From an uncultured Prevotellaceae bacterium (GTDB lineage: Bacteria > Bacteroidota > Bacteroidia > Bacteroidales > Bacteroidaceae), in the NCBI GenBank assembly GCA_945787625.1, contig CALZJL010000070.1:1-6840 (forward strand): DNA of 6,840 bases. Direction: 5' to 3'. The translations under genes were made by a program, and so were the position numbers. Below, one piece after another: positions 1 to 6,840 of the stretch (positions are counted from its first letter, which is position 1; each line of letters starts with the position of its first letter). The notes beneath the pieces were generated by a model. The model was not told the DNA's origin, did no database searches, and saw only the letters and a list, made by a program, of their open reading frames with translations.

Positions 1-1001
1 AGATTTTTGGGGTTGACGATGATTTTGAGTTTGGCTTCCTTGCCGGGCTTGATGGTTCGGTTTGAGAGGGCTACGCCTACGCCTTGGTTGAAGACTTGTA
101 TCTTTTTTATCTCTAATGTGGTCTTGCCGTTGTTGCGTAGCTTGATGGTGTGGGTTTTCTCTTTTTTGTTGCCAAAATTGCCGATGGTGATGTCGGTCTG
201 GCTTAGTTCGAGTATGGGGGCTTGCTCCATCTGTGTGGCGTCGAGGGCGGCAAAGGCTGGTAGGAGTACGGCTGAGATGTTGACTTCGTTGTCTTCGCCT
301 ACTTTGTCGCCCATGTAGCGCGCGAGGTATACGCTGGTCTGGTTCAGTCCGAGCGAGGGGACTTTGTCGCTGTCGAGGGTGAGGAGAATCTTGCCTGTCT
401 TGCCGCCGGGTATGTTTTCGGGCTGGTATTGGGCGGTGAGGTATGGGGGGAGGTGCATGAGCTGGGGGCGATAGGCGGTGCGCTCGGTGTTGTAGACTTG
501 AAATTCGCAGGTGGGGTGGTCACCGCGGTTGACGTTGTCAAATTCGATGTAGTTGGTGCTCATGCGTACGTTGCCCAAATCGTGGGGGAATCTGCTCTCG
601 GCATCGGCGATGAGCTGGCTCTCGGTGGCTACGACGCGGCCTTGCATGGTGAGGAGTATGGGGGTGGTGGTGGCGTCGGTGTAGACGTGGAGGTGCTTGC
701 TGAAGGTGCCGAGCATGGCCGCGTCGTAGGTGGCGATGATTTCTCCTCGCTGTCCTGGGGCAATGGGGGTCTGGGGGTATTCTACCTTGGTACAGCCGCA
801 TGAGGGGTGTACCGAGGTGAGGGTGAGGGGTTTGTCACCGCGGTTGGCGAAGGGGAACGTTATGCGGCGTGGCTGCTTGTAGATGATTTCTCCGGTCTTG
901 ATGATTTCGCGGTCTGCTACGAAGCGGGCTTGTGCCTGGAGGGTCTGTGTGGTGGTGAGGAGTAGGAGGGTGAGGATAAGGTGTTGTCTTGGGCTGTTCA
1001 T
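1..1001 (-). CDS. DUF1573 domain-containing exported protein (partial, 3' end beyond window)
   Basis: Starts at the ATG at 1001-999 and stays open to the window edge, giving 333 complete codons and no stop. Residues 1-24 form a signal peptide: a hydrophobic Leu/Thr-rich core ending LQAQA, with cleavage likely near residues 23-25, so the product should be periplasmic or outer-membrane associated. Residues about 26-124 form a DUF1573 Ig-like domain with the family hallmark SCGCT (Cys68, Cys70), followed by an IAPGQRGEI turn and a GTFSKH strand. Residues about 135-248 look like a second beta-rich domain without the Cys pair. Residues about 262-333 start a third domain of the same kind (LRNNGKTTLEI, then IKPGKEAKL), also without CGC. 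The function of the family is unknown. The start is fixed by the ATGA overlap with the DUF4837 stop and by the signal peptide. The upstream region is A-rich rather than a Shine-Dalgarno site. The family assignment is firm; any role is unknown. Confidence 0.93.
   Translation of the reverse strand, partial: MNSPRQHLILTLLLLTTTQTLQAQARFVADREIIKTGEIIYKQPRRITFPFANRGDKPLTLTSVHPSCGCTKVEYPQTPIAPGQRGEIIATYDAAMLGTFSKHLHVYTDATTTPILLTMQGRVVATESQLIADAESRFPHDLGNVRMSTNYIEFDNVNRGDHPTCEFQVYNTERTAYRPQLMHLPPYLTAQYQPENIPGGKTGKILLTLDSDKVPSLGLNQTSVYLARYMGDKVGEDNEVNISAVLLPAFAALDATQMEQAPILELSQTDITIGNFGNKKEKTHTIKLRNNGKTTLEIKKIQVFNQGVGVALSNRTIKPGKEAKLKIIVNPKN
998..1001 (-). promoter_or_regulatory. ATGA stop/start overlap, DUF4837 to DUF1573
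   Basis: The minus-strand ATGA contains the DUF1573 start (ATG, 1001-999) and the DUF4837 stop (TGA, 1000-998). This is the classic four-base arrangement for termination-reinitiation. The preceding 20 bases are very A-rich, which fits weakly Shine-Dalgarno-dependent initiation in Bacteroidota. Confidence 0.8.
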
Positions 1002-2026
1002 TTGGTTTTTGTTTTTTCGAGTGTGCGAAGGGCTGCTTCCATCTGGCGGAGGAGGTCGCGTTTGTCGGTGGAGGGTGAGTAGACGAAGCCTTCTGCGGCT
1101 ATGACTTGGTGTGTGGTGCTGTCGATGCGTACGAGGCTGACGAAGGGGCCTCCGAGGGCGGCGTTGCGTACTTGCCATAGGCCGCGGACTTCGTAGACTT
1201 GCTTGCCGTCGATGTGGCGTGTGCGGCCGAAGGCGAGGGGCTGGTCTTTCTCGCGTGTGGTCTCCATCCATTGGTCGGCTCGCTCACCGGGGATGTTGAT
1301 CTTCATGACGGAGTCGCGCTTGCTGACGTAGCGGGTGAGGTCGAATTCGTTGCTGCCGTCCCAATCGTAGCGGTAGACGACGATGTTGAGGTCTTTCTGA
1401 TTGAGATTGGTGCCGCCCCAGAGGAAGTCTTTGCCGCGCTTGGTGGCGGTGAGGTTTTCGGGGACGCGTATGGTCATGCCGAGGGTCTTGTGGAGGTCGT
1501 CGCTGACGCGTTTGCTGTATTTCTTGCGGAGCTGGGCTACTCGCATGTCTATCTGTGCATCGGCGATGATGTCTTGGATCTGCTGAGAGTTGCGGTGGAG
1601 GTAGTCTCGCAGCTGGTCGGGGGTGGGCGAGGTGATGGTGACTTCTATCTGCGGACGTGCGGTGACGTCGCGGTTGATGCCCATGAAGGTCTTCTTGATG
1701 CTGGGGTCTAAGTGGACGAAGAGCTTGGAGTGCATGGTGGTGTAGGTGCGCTCGTAGTTGTCGCTGAAGATGCGTGTGATGCGGAACATCTTCTCGGCTT
1801 GCATGAGTCCGGTGACTTGGGCTTCGACGATGTTTTCGATGGTGTCGCGTAGGTCTGTCTTCCATACGTCGCGGTCGACGACTACGAGGAGTTCGCTGGG
1901 GAGTCCTTTGGACTTGACGAGGGTCTTCTTGCCGTTGTCTGCATTGTCGCAGCTTGCTGCGGTGATCAGGATGATAATGGCAAGGAGTGCTTGCTTAGCG
2001 TAGTGTAATTTGTTTGTTTTTTCCAT
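998..2026 (-). CDS. DUF4837 family lipoprotein
   Basis: Encodes 342 residues, the usual length for DUF4837, a Bacteroidetes family of unknown function. Residues 1-25 are a lipoprotein signal peptide: Lys at 3, 6 and 11, a hydrophobic core ALLAIIILI, then the lipobox-like AASC with Cys26 as the predicted lipidated residue. The residues after Cys26 (DNADNG) are acidic/polar, which could favour export to the cell surface. Family-like segments that I recognise are ELLVVVDRDVW (45-55), AEKMFRI (77-83), GKDFLWGGTN (198-207), KRDSVMKINIPG (236-247), RGLWQV (281-286), GGPFVS (292-297), EGFVYSP (312-318) and RQMEAAL (327-333). The ATG lies inside the end of the macroglobulin gene, and AGAGGA sits only one base upstream of it, too close for a standard Shine-Dalgarno. 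Translation is probably coupled to the upstream gene. No in-frame alternative keeps the signal peptide. No enzymatic motif is visible. Confidence 0.95.
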   Translation of the reverse strand: MEKTNKLHYAKQALLAIIILITAASCDNADNGKKTLVKSKGLPSELLVVVDRDVWKTDLRDTIENIVEAQVTGLMQAEKMFRITRIFSDNYERTYTTMHSKLFVHLDPSIKKTFMGINRDVTARPQIEVTITSPTPDQLRDYLHRNSQQIQDIIADAQIDMRVAQLRKKYSKRVSDDLHKTLGMTIRVPENLTATKRGKDFLWGGTNLNQKDLNIVVYRYDWDGSNEFDLTRYVSKRDSVMKINIPGERADQWMETTREKDQPLAFGRTRHIDGKQVYEVRGLWQVRNAALGGPFVSLVRIDSTTHQVIAAEGFVYSPSTDKRDLLRQMEAALRTLEKTKTK

Positions 2027-2033
2027 GTCCTCT
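1995..2033 (-). promoter_or_regulatory. 32-base gene overlap and start region of the DUF4837 gene
   Basis: The macroglobulin gene ends with TAA at 1997-1995, while the DUF4837 ATG is at 2026-2024 in another frame. The two genes therefore share 32 bases. AGAGGA (2033-2028 on the minus strand) is present but ends one base from the ATG, closer than the normal Shine-Dalgarno spacing of about 5-9 bases. Initiation is therefore more likely to depend on ribosomes translating the upstream gene. The coupling is inferred from this geometry. Confidence 0.6.
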
Positions 2034-5000
2034 GAATTCGTCGGTGTAGATACATTTGATGGTGGGTATGCCTGTGTTGTATTGGCCTTTGCGTTCGGCG
2101 GTGAAGGTTTCTTCGATTATGTATTCGCCGTGGGGGAGGCTTTCGATGTAGTATTCGATGCTTTGGTCGCGGACTTGTCGGTAGTAGCTGATGCTGCTTT
2201 GCCATGTGTGGCCTGAGAGGGGATTTTGGGGCTCGAGGGCTGCGGCTCGGGGTATGCTGACTTGTATGTAGTTGTAGTCTCGACAGGCTGTGATTTTGAT
2301 GCGTGTGGTGTGGTGGTCGTTTGCTTTGATGGTCTCGTCGGGGCTGATGTCTTGGACGCTGAGTTCGGTGCTGTGGCTCTCGACTTTGTCGTAGGGCTGG
2401 GTGTAGCTTGCGTAGATGCCTACCCAGATGGGGTCTTGGGCTGTGTTTGTGATGTCGAGGGTGTTGCGGCGTATGATGTCGATGGTGTCTCGACGGATTG
2501 GGTCTGGGTGTGTGGGGGCTGTGGGCTTGTGGTCATCGCCGAGGATGGCGAAGGCTGCGTCAACGCAGTTTACGGCGGTGCCCCACCCTTGGGTGCGCTT
2601 CTGGTTGAGTAGGTGGTGGCGCATGGCGGTGAGGGTCTGGGTGTCGTCGGGGGTGACTTGGCGCAGGGCTTCCATGACTTGGGTGTGTATGTGTATGCGG
2701 CGGTCTATGCTGGGGTAGGCTCCTGCGCGGTATGCGAGGTAGGTGCCGTCGGTGTGTGCGAGGCGTCGTTTGAGGGTCTCAAGGCATTTTTGGTTGGTCT
2801 TTCCGCTGAGGGCTTTCTCTATGATGAGTCTTATGGACAGGTATTCGCTTTCTTGGTTGTCGTAGTCGTCGTCGAGGTGCTTGATGATGCGCTTGACGAG
2901 GGTGTGGGTGGAGTCGGTCTGGGTGGTGCCGCGCGCTGTGAGGACGTAGGCTGTGCGGAGGTCGCTGAGGGTGGGAACCCATTTCTTGTCGTGGGTCTCG
3001 CGGTGTTTGAGCTGACGTGTGGTGGTGGTGGTGAGATAGCGGCAGATTCCGTCGAGGAGGGCGTCGGTCTTGGGGTCGCGTTTGTGGAGGCGGCTGAGCA
3101 TGTAGCCGACTTCGGTGGTGCAGTAGGGGCTGCTGCTGAAGCCTTTGTACCAGCTGAGACCTCCGTCGGGATTTTGCATCTGGGTGAGTTGGTCTATGTA
3201 GCTGAGGCTGTCTGTCTGCCCCAAGCGTGTGGTGGCGTAGTGGGCGGCGGCGAGGGTGAGTACGTCGTCTTGTTCGGGCAGGGTGAGCTGCTGGAGGGCT
3301 TCTATGGCACTTTGTTTGGGATCGGTGTTGCGCTCGATGATGACTTGGCGATGGGTGGAGATGGTGGGGAAGAGGTCTTGCCATGTGAGTTGGGTGCTTT
3401 GACCTGGCTCTATGGTGAGGGCTTTGGTGGCGGTGAGATGGGCGGTGTTGGCGTGTATGGGGATCTCGCGTTGCTCGCCGTCGCTGTCGTGGGGGGTGCT
3501 GGCGGTGAGTCTGATGCTTAGACCTTGGATGCCTTCGGGGACGAAGAGTTCGGCGGTGAGTGTGGTGTCGGACTGGGCGTCGAGGGTGAGGGTGTATGTT
3601 TGCTTGAGGAGGGGCTTCTTACTGCCTGTGGGGGTCACGGTAAGTTGTGATTTGACTTGCTGTTTGGCCTGGGTGGTGTTGGTGATGTGTAGGGGTATGT
3701 GGGCCTGGTCACACTCGCGTAGGAAGCGGGGCATTTGTAGTTGTGCCATGAGGGCTTTGCGGGCTATGAATGTTGTGTCGAGTGTGGTGTAGTGCATGTC
3801 GGCGGTGTGGGCGAGGCCTCTGACTGCCCATGTGGTGAGGCTTTGGGGTATGGTGAAGCTTACTTGTATGCGTCCTTGGCTGTCGGTGCGTAGCTGGGGG
3901 GCGAAGTATGCTGTCTCGTCGAATTGGGTGCGGGCTTGTATGTGGGGGGGCTGCTCTTCGAGGGGGGCTTGCCTGCTGCTTGGTTCGAAGAAATAGTCGC
4001 TGCCTTGGCCTCGTGACGACATGGTGCTGTTTTGCTTTTGTGTGGGGGCTTTGGCGTATTCGATGTATGCTTTGTCTCTGAATATGGGGGTGATGCCGGC
4101 TGTGACTGGGAGATCGAAGTATTTGGGGTCAAAGGTGCTGTAGTCGTAGTTTTTTATCTTGTAGGTCCAAAGGTCGAAATTCTGGTATGTGGTCATGCGC
4201 TGGGGGGCGAAGGCGTTGTTGTAGCGTGTGATGGAATGGGGGAGGTAGTGGTTCATGCTGATGCCTGTGATGCTGGTGTTGCGGTATAGTGCATCGAGCG
4301 ACTTGTCGTAGACGCTGAGCATGAGGTTGGCTTTGGCGTTTGTGCCGTCGGGCTCTGTGAGGCGCAGGCTCCATTGTTCGACGGCTCCGGGCTGTGTGTA
4401 GTCGCGGAATGTGTCCCAGTGTAGCTGGAGGTCTCGTCGGGGCATGCGGCGTTTGAATGTGAGTGACTTGTTGTGGACGATTCCGTCCATGACGTATGTG
4501 GCTGTGAGGCTGAGACCGTCGCCGTATGATGGGTCGTAGATGACGGGGTAGCGGCTGAGTGTGTCGCTGACGATGAGTATGGTGTCGATGATGATGTTGT
4601 CTTGGGCAAAGCCTGTGAGGAAGACATACATGGGGCGGCTTGTGGTGTTGCGTAGGAGTATGGCTGAGGGGGTGTCGGTGTCGATGGTGTCTGATGTGGC
4701 TTCTGCCCATGATGGTTGTTGGGGTTGTTGGGCTTCTGGCTGGGGGTCGTCGAAGAGTCGTAGCATGGCTGATGCTTGGTGGCTCTCGCCGGTGGTGGAG
4801 TGTATGCTGAGGCTTACGTGGAGGGTGGGGAAGTAGCGTAGTGGTATGGGGGCTTGTGATGGCTGCTGTGCGTCGTTGATGTGTATGGGCATGGCAAAGC
4901 GTCCTTCGCGGTCGGTATAGATGGTGTCGAGGTCGTGTGTGGCTGCTGTGTGTGGACCTCGCCACCACCAGCAGCTGAGGCGGTGGCTCTGACCGGTGAC

Positions 5001-6443
5001 GCGTGCGTTGCGTAGGGGGGTGCCGTTGTAGTTTTGTGCTTGGCCGCTTATCCAGATGGTGCTGTCTTGACGGTGCCAGTCTTTCTCGTTGTCGAGCTGG
5101 ATATAGAATTGGGGGCGCTTGTATTCTTCTATGCGTATGGTGCGGACGCCTGAGGTGTTGGTGCGTATGGTGTATGTGCCGAGCTTGTCGAGGTGTTCGG
5201 GGAGACTGAGGCTTATGCTGGCGGTGCCTAACTGGTCGGTGACGGCGTCTTGGGTCAGGATGGTCTTGCGGTCGCTGTCTTGGAGTGTGAATGTTACTTT
5301 CTCGCCTGGCTTGGTGTGTGCGTCCCAGTGTCGTTGCTCGTAGACTATGGCGCTTACTTTGATTTCCTGGCCTGGACGATATATGCTACGGTCTGCGAAT
5401 ATCTCTGTTCGGGTGGTGTATTTGTCTTGTGGCTTGGTATAGGTGTAGGTCTCCCAGTATTTGATCTTGGGGAGGAAACTGTCTGTGTCGAGTGATATTG
5501 ATGCGCTTTGGTTCTTGCGGTCTATGTTGATGGTGGCTTGGGGGCATGGTCGTCCGCTCTTGGCATCGACGGCTTTGACCATGATGTCTTTGGGCTGTGT
5601 GGGGGTGGGGCCTGGGGTGTCGATGGTGAAGGCTTGGAGGGTGCTGACGTAGAAGGTGGCTTCGGCGTGGCGTGGCTTGTGGCGCAGTCGCATGGCGGCT
5701 GTGCTGGTGGCTCGGAGGGTGTATTTGCCTGGCTGTGTGGGGGCAAGGAGGGGGTTGCTCGTCTTGGTGACGGGTTTGCCTTTGCTGTCGTGTATGGTGT
5801 AGGTGATGTCGGTGATGTTTTTGGCTTCAAACTTGATGTTGAGCGAGTCGCCGGGATAGTAGACTTGTGCCATCTTTATCCCAAGACTGGGGGCGTTGCT
5901 CCAGATGGAGTCGTTGGCGCGTTGCAGCTTGTCGATCTGGGCTTGTATGGTGGCTGGCTTGGTGTTGCCTTGGGCTGCATAGTAGTCGATGAGCTCCTGA
6001 CGGGTCATGGGGAGGGAGTCGTGGGGCATGTAGTCCCAGGCTGAGCGCCATACTACGTAGAGCATGCGCTGGCCGTAAATCTTTTCGTCGCGCCCACGCT
6101 TGACGAGGGGTATCCAGTCTTTGGTGGGTGCGGCGTAGAGTTCGGCCTTGAATGAGAGTGCTGTGCGGTAGAGCTCGATGCTGCGCGCTGTCCATTTGCC
6201 TGTGACTTCGGTGTGGGCTCTCTGGGCATAGAGCTGGGCCATGCAGGCTGCTGTCACGGCTCGACGTACTCCTGTGGTGTTCTGGTATTCTTGCTCTAAG
6301 AGATTGAGATTCCACTCTATGCTGTCGGGGTGGGTTGCTTCGCGTCGGATACCTTGTTCGAGTAGTGTGGTGAGACGGTCTTCGGTGCTTCGGGCTGGCA
6401 ATATGCTCATCAGTGTCAGGCAAAGGAATATCAGCTTGTTCAT
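1995..6443 (-). CDS. Alpha-2-macroglobulin family protein, apparently thioester-less
   Basis: Encodes 1482 residues, exported. Residues 1-19 are a type I signal peptide (MNKLIFLCLTLMSILPARS) without a lipobox, so the protein is probably soluble in the periplasm or secreted. Residues about 20-185 are mainly helical. A chain of macroglobulin (MG) beta-domains follows: YYPGDSLNI at 195-203, then an MG2 domain at about 345-440 with SIYRPGQEIKVSA and the strand RIEEYKRPQF. A polar disordered linker occupies about 797-842. It leads into the A2M domain, with FAPQLRTDSQGRI (847-859) and LTTWAVRGLAHT (869-880). The alpha/alpha thioester-type domain is at about 1035-1310 (DGGLSWYKG, VNCVDAAFAIL), and a C-terminal MG region at about 1330-1482 ends YTDEFRGHG. 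In family members that trap proteases, a Cys-x-Glu-Gln thioester sits early in the thioester domain; here that place reads LTLPEQDDVLTLAAAHYA, with no Cys. Protease trapping or envelope scaffolding is inferred from the family only. No pbpC is visible in the window. Confidence 0.95.
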   Translation of the reverse strand: MNKLIFLCLTLMSILPARSTEDRLTTLLEQGIRREATHPDSIEWNLNLLEQEYQNTTGVRRAVTAACMAQLYAQRAHTEVTGKWTARSIELYRTALSFKAELYAAPTKDWIPLVKRGRDEKIYGQRMLYVVWRSAWDYMPHDSLPMTRQELIDYYAAQGNTKPATIQAQIDKLQRANDSIWSNAPSLGIKMAQVYYPGDSLNIKFEAKNITDITYTIHDSKGKPVTKTSNPLLAPTQPGKYTLRATSTAAMRLRHKPRHAEATFYVSTLQAFTIDTPGPTPTQPKDIMVKAVDAKSGRPCPQATINIDRKNQSASISLDTDSFLPKIKYWETYTYTKPQDKYTTRTEIFADRSIYRPGQEIKVSAIVYEQRHWDAHTKPGEKVTFTLQDSDRKTILTQDAVTDQLGTASISLSLPEHLDKLGTYTIRTNTSGVRTIRIEEYKRPQFYIQLDNEKDWHRQDSTIWISGQAQNYNGTPLRNARVTGQSHRLSCWWWRGPHTAATHDLDTIYTDREGRFAMPIHINDAQQPSQAPIPLRYFPTLHVSLSIHSTTGESHQASAMLRLFDDPQPEAQQPQQPSWAEATSDTIDTDTPSAILLRNTTSRPMYVFLTGFAQDNIIIDTILIVSDTLSRYPVIYDPSYGDGLSLTATYVMDGIVHNKSLTFKRRMPRRDLQLHWDTFRDYTQPGAVEQWSLRLTEPDGTNAKANLMLSVYDKSLDALYRNTSITGISMNHYLPHSITRYNNAFAPQRMTTYQNFDLWTYKIKNYDYSTFDPKYFDLPVTAGITPIFRDKAYIEYAKAPTQKQNSTMSSRGQGSDYFFEPSSRQAPLEEQPPHIQARTQFDETAYFAPQLRTDSQGRIQVSFTIPQSLTTWAVRGLAHTADMHYTTLDTTFIARKALMAQLQMPRFLRECDQAHIPLHITNTTQAKQQVKSQLTVTPTGSKKPLLKQTYTLTLDAQSDTTLTAELFVPEGIQGLSIRLTASTPHDSDGEQREIPIHANTAHLTATKALTIEPGQSTQLTWQDLFPTISTHRQVIIERNTDPKQSAIEALQQLTLPEQDDVLTLAAAHYATTRLGQTDSLSYIDQLTQMQNPDGGLSWYKGFSSSPYCTTEVGYMLSRLHKRDPKTDALLDGICRYLTTTTTRQLKHRETHDKKWVPTLSDLRTAYVLTARGTTQTDSTHTLVKRIIKHLDDDYDNQESEYLSIRLIIEKALSGKTNQKCLETLKRRLAHTDGTYLAYRAGAYPSIDRRIHIHTQVMEALRQVTPDDTQTLTAMRHHLLNQKRTQGWGTAVNCVDAAFAILGDDHKPTAPTHPDPIRRDTIDIIRRNTLDITNTAQDPIWVGIYASYTQPYDKVESHSTELSVQDISPDETIKANDHHTTRIKITACRDYNYIQVSIPRAAALEPQNPLSGHTWQSSISYYRQVRDQSIEYYIESLPHGEYIIEETFTAERKGQYNTGIPTIKCIYTDEFRGHGKNKQITLR

Positions 6444-6480
6444 TCTCGGTCGGTATTGGGGCTGTTGTGTGTGTGCTTTT
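6444..6480 (-). other. ridA / macroglobulin intergenic spacer
   Basis: This 37-base spacer is the only non-coding DNA in the window. Read on the minus strand, it starts A-rich, passes through a short CA-dinucleotide run, and ends ACCGACCGAGA immediately before the macroglobulin ATG. There is no inverted repeat with a T-tract, so no terminator is seen. I also see no match to the Bacteroidetes -7 element TAnnTTTG and no Shine-Dalgarno. The simplest reading is read-through transcription from ridA or further upstream. A promoter inside ridA cannot be excluded by eye. Confidence 0.6.
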
Positions 6481-6840
6481 TTATTTTGTGGTTGCCACTA
6501 CTTCGATTTCTACAAGGGCTGACTTGGGCAATTCCTTGACTGCTACGGCGCTGCGTGCGGGGAAGGGGGCTTCGAAGAATTGGGCGTAAACTTCGTTCAT
6601 GGCTGCAAAATTGGCCATGTCGGAGAGGTAGACGGTGGTCTTGATGACGTTTTGCATTCCTGTGCCTGCGGCTTCGAGGATTGCTTTGATGTTGGTTAGT
6701 GACTGGCGGGTCTGCTCTTGTATGCCGCCTGGGGCAAAGGCTCCTGTGGCTGGGTCGATGGGGAGCTGTCCGCTGGTGTAGACAAAGCCGTTTGCTTCAA
6801 TGGCTTGTGAGTAGGGACCTATGGCACCTGGGGCTTTTTC
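6481..6840 (-). CDS. ridA: RidA family reactive enamine/imine deaminase (partial, 5' end beyond window)
   Basis: The final 119 codons plus the TAA stop are present. RidA (YjgF/YER057c/UK114 family) hydrolyses reactive 2-aminoacrylate and related enamine/imine intermediates made by PLP enzymes such as threonine/serine dehydratase, releasing ammonia and a 2-keto acid. It acts as a cytosolic homotrimer. Visible hallmarks are GAIGPYSQA near the N-terminus, containing the equivalent of E. coli Tyr17; SGQLP; RQSLTNIKAILEAAG; VIKTTVYLSDM; FPARSAVAV, whose Arg matches the catalytic Arg105 that binds the substrate carboxylate; and VEIEVVA, whose first Glu lies 15 residues after that Arg like E. coli Glu120. 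Compared with E. coli RidA, only about seven N-terminal residues are missing. All key residues seen are intact, so this should be an active archetypal RidA. The gene lies 37 bases upstream of the macroglobulin gene and may be co-transcribed with it, although a functional link is doubtful. Confidence 0.97.
   Translation of the reverse strand, partial: EKAPGAIGPYSQAIEANGFVYTSGQLPIDPATGAFAPGGIQEQTRQSLTNIKAILEAAGTGMQNVIKTTVYLSDMANFAAMNEVYAQFFEAPFPARSAVAVKELPKSALVEIEVVATTK

Noticed and set aside
1284..1865. Alternative minus-strand frames rich in His, Arg, Pro, Ser and Thr (for example 1284-1865, 2779-3384, 4129-4968, 5827-6423).
   Set aside because: They are out-of-frame readings of the DUF4837 and macroglobulin genes, with low-complexity composition and no domain features.
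2775..2786. Cys-Leu-Glu-Thr at macroglobulin residues 1220-1223, resembling the CLEQ thioester with Gln changed to Thr.
   Set aside because: It lies well after the DGGLSWYKG segment, whereas the thioester motif precedes that segment in the domain. It is also not preceded by the usual Pro. A chance resemblance.
3019..3032. Short GGT-repeat tract as a possible microsatellite or phase-variation site.
   Set aside because: It encodes five consecutive threonines in frame. A trinucleotide repeat of about four units would not shift the frame and is explained by the preferred ACC codon.
3111..3128. Pro-Tyr-Cys-Thr-Thr-Glu at macroglobulin residues 1106-1111 as a displaced thioester motif.
   Set aside because: It follows the DGGLSWYKG segment and aligns better with the ordinary SSPYxT helix start of the toroid. 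There is no Gln in the required position.
2613..3521. Plus-strand open frame of 302 codons antisense to the macroglobulin gene, with other plus-strand frames of 120-180 codons at 429-803, 1199-1711, 2226-2612 and 5508-6044.
   Set aside because: The translations are Val/Gly/Ala-rich with no recognisable domain, and lie entirely antisense to well-supported genes. Strongly C-ending codons on the minus strand rarely create stops on the complement, so these frames are expected by-products.
6411..6430. Possible Bacteroidetes -7 promoter element near the macroglobulin start, TATTCCTTTG on the minus strand.
   Set aside because: The spacing between TA and TTTG is four bases rather than two, and it lies downstream of the start codon within the signal-peptide coding region.

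Overview
The window reads as chromosomal DNA from a member of the Bacteroidota, most likely order Bacteroidales. The evidence is family content: a DUF4837 lipoprotein (a family I know essentially from this group), a multi-domain DUF1573 protein of the Bacteroides type, and a Bacteroidetes-type alpha-2-macroglobulin. Ribosome-binding sites are weak or A-rich rather than strong Shine-Dalgarno sites, which also fits. In hand-counted samples GC is about 60%, so a high-GC Bacteroidales lineage is implied. I cannot name a genus.

All four genes lie on the minus strand, so the order of transcription runs from high to low coordinates. (1) 6840-6481 is the 3' part of ridA, the reactive enamine/imine deaminase, cut by the window edge about seven residues after its probable start. 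(2) After a 37-base spacer, 6443-1995 encodes a 1482-residue exported alpha-2-macroglobulin-like protein. It appears to lack the thioester Cys-x-Glu-Gln motif. (3) 2026-998 encodes a 342-residue DUF4837 lipoprotein whose first 32 bases overlap the end of the macroglobulin gene. (4) 1001-1 is the 5' part of a DUF1573 protein with a signal peptide and an SCGCT motif. Its start codon overlaps the DUF4837 stop codon in an ATGA junction. It runs off the window with no stop.

The three downstream genes overlap end to end and all encode exported proteins. They therefore look like a translationally coupled envelope cassette. RidA is a cytosolic housekeeping enzyme and may only share the transcript. 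There are no RNA genes, mobile elements, CRISPR arrays or convincing terminators, and almost no non-coding DNA. The plus strand contains many long open frames, but these are by-products of strongly C-ending codon use on the minus strand. I do not see a clearly new system. The points most worth a second look are the thioester-less macroglobulin, its disordered bait-like linker, and the overlapping three-gene arrangement.
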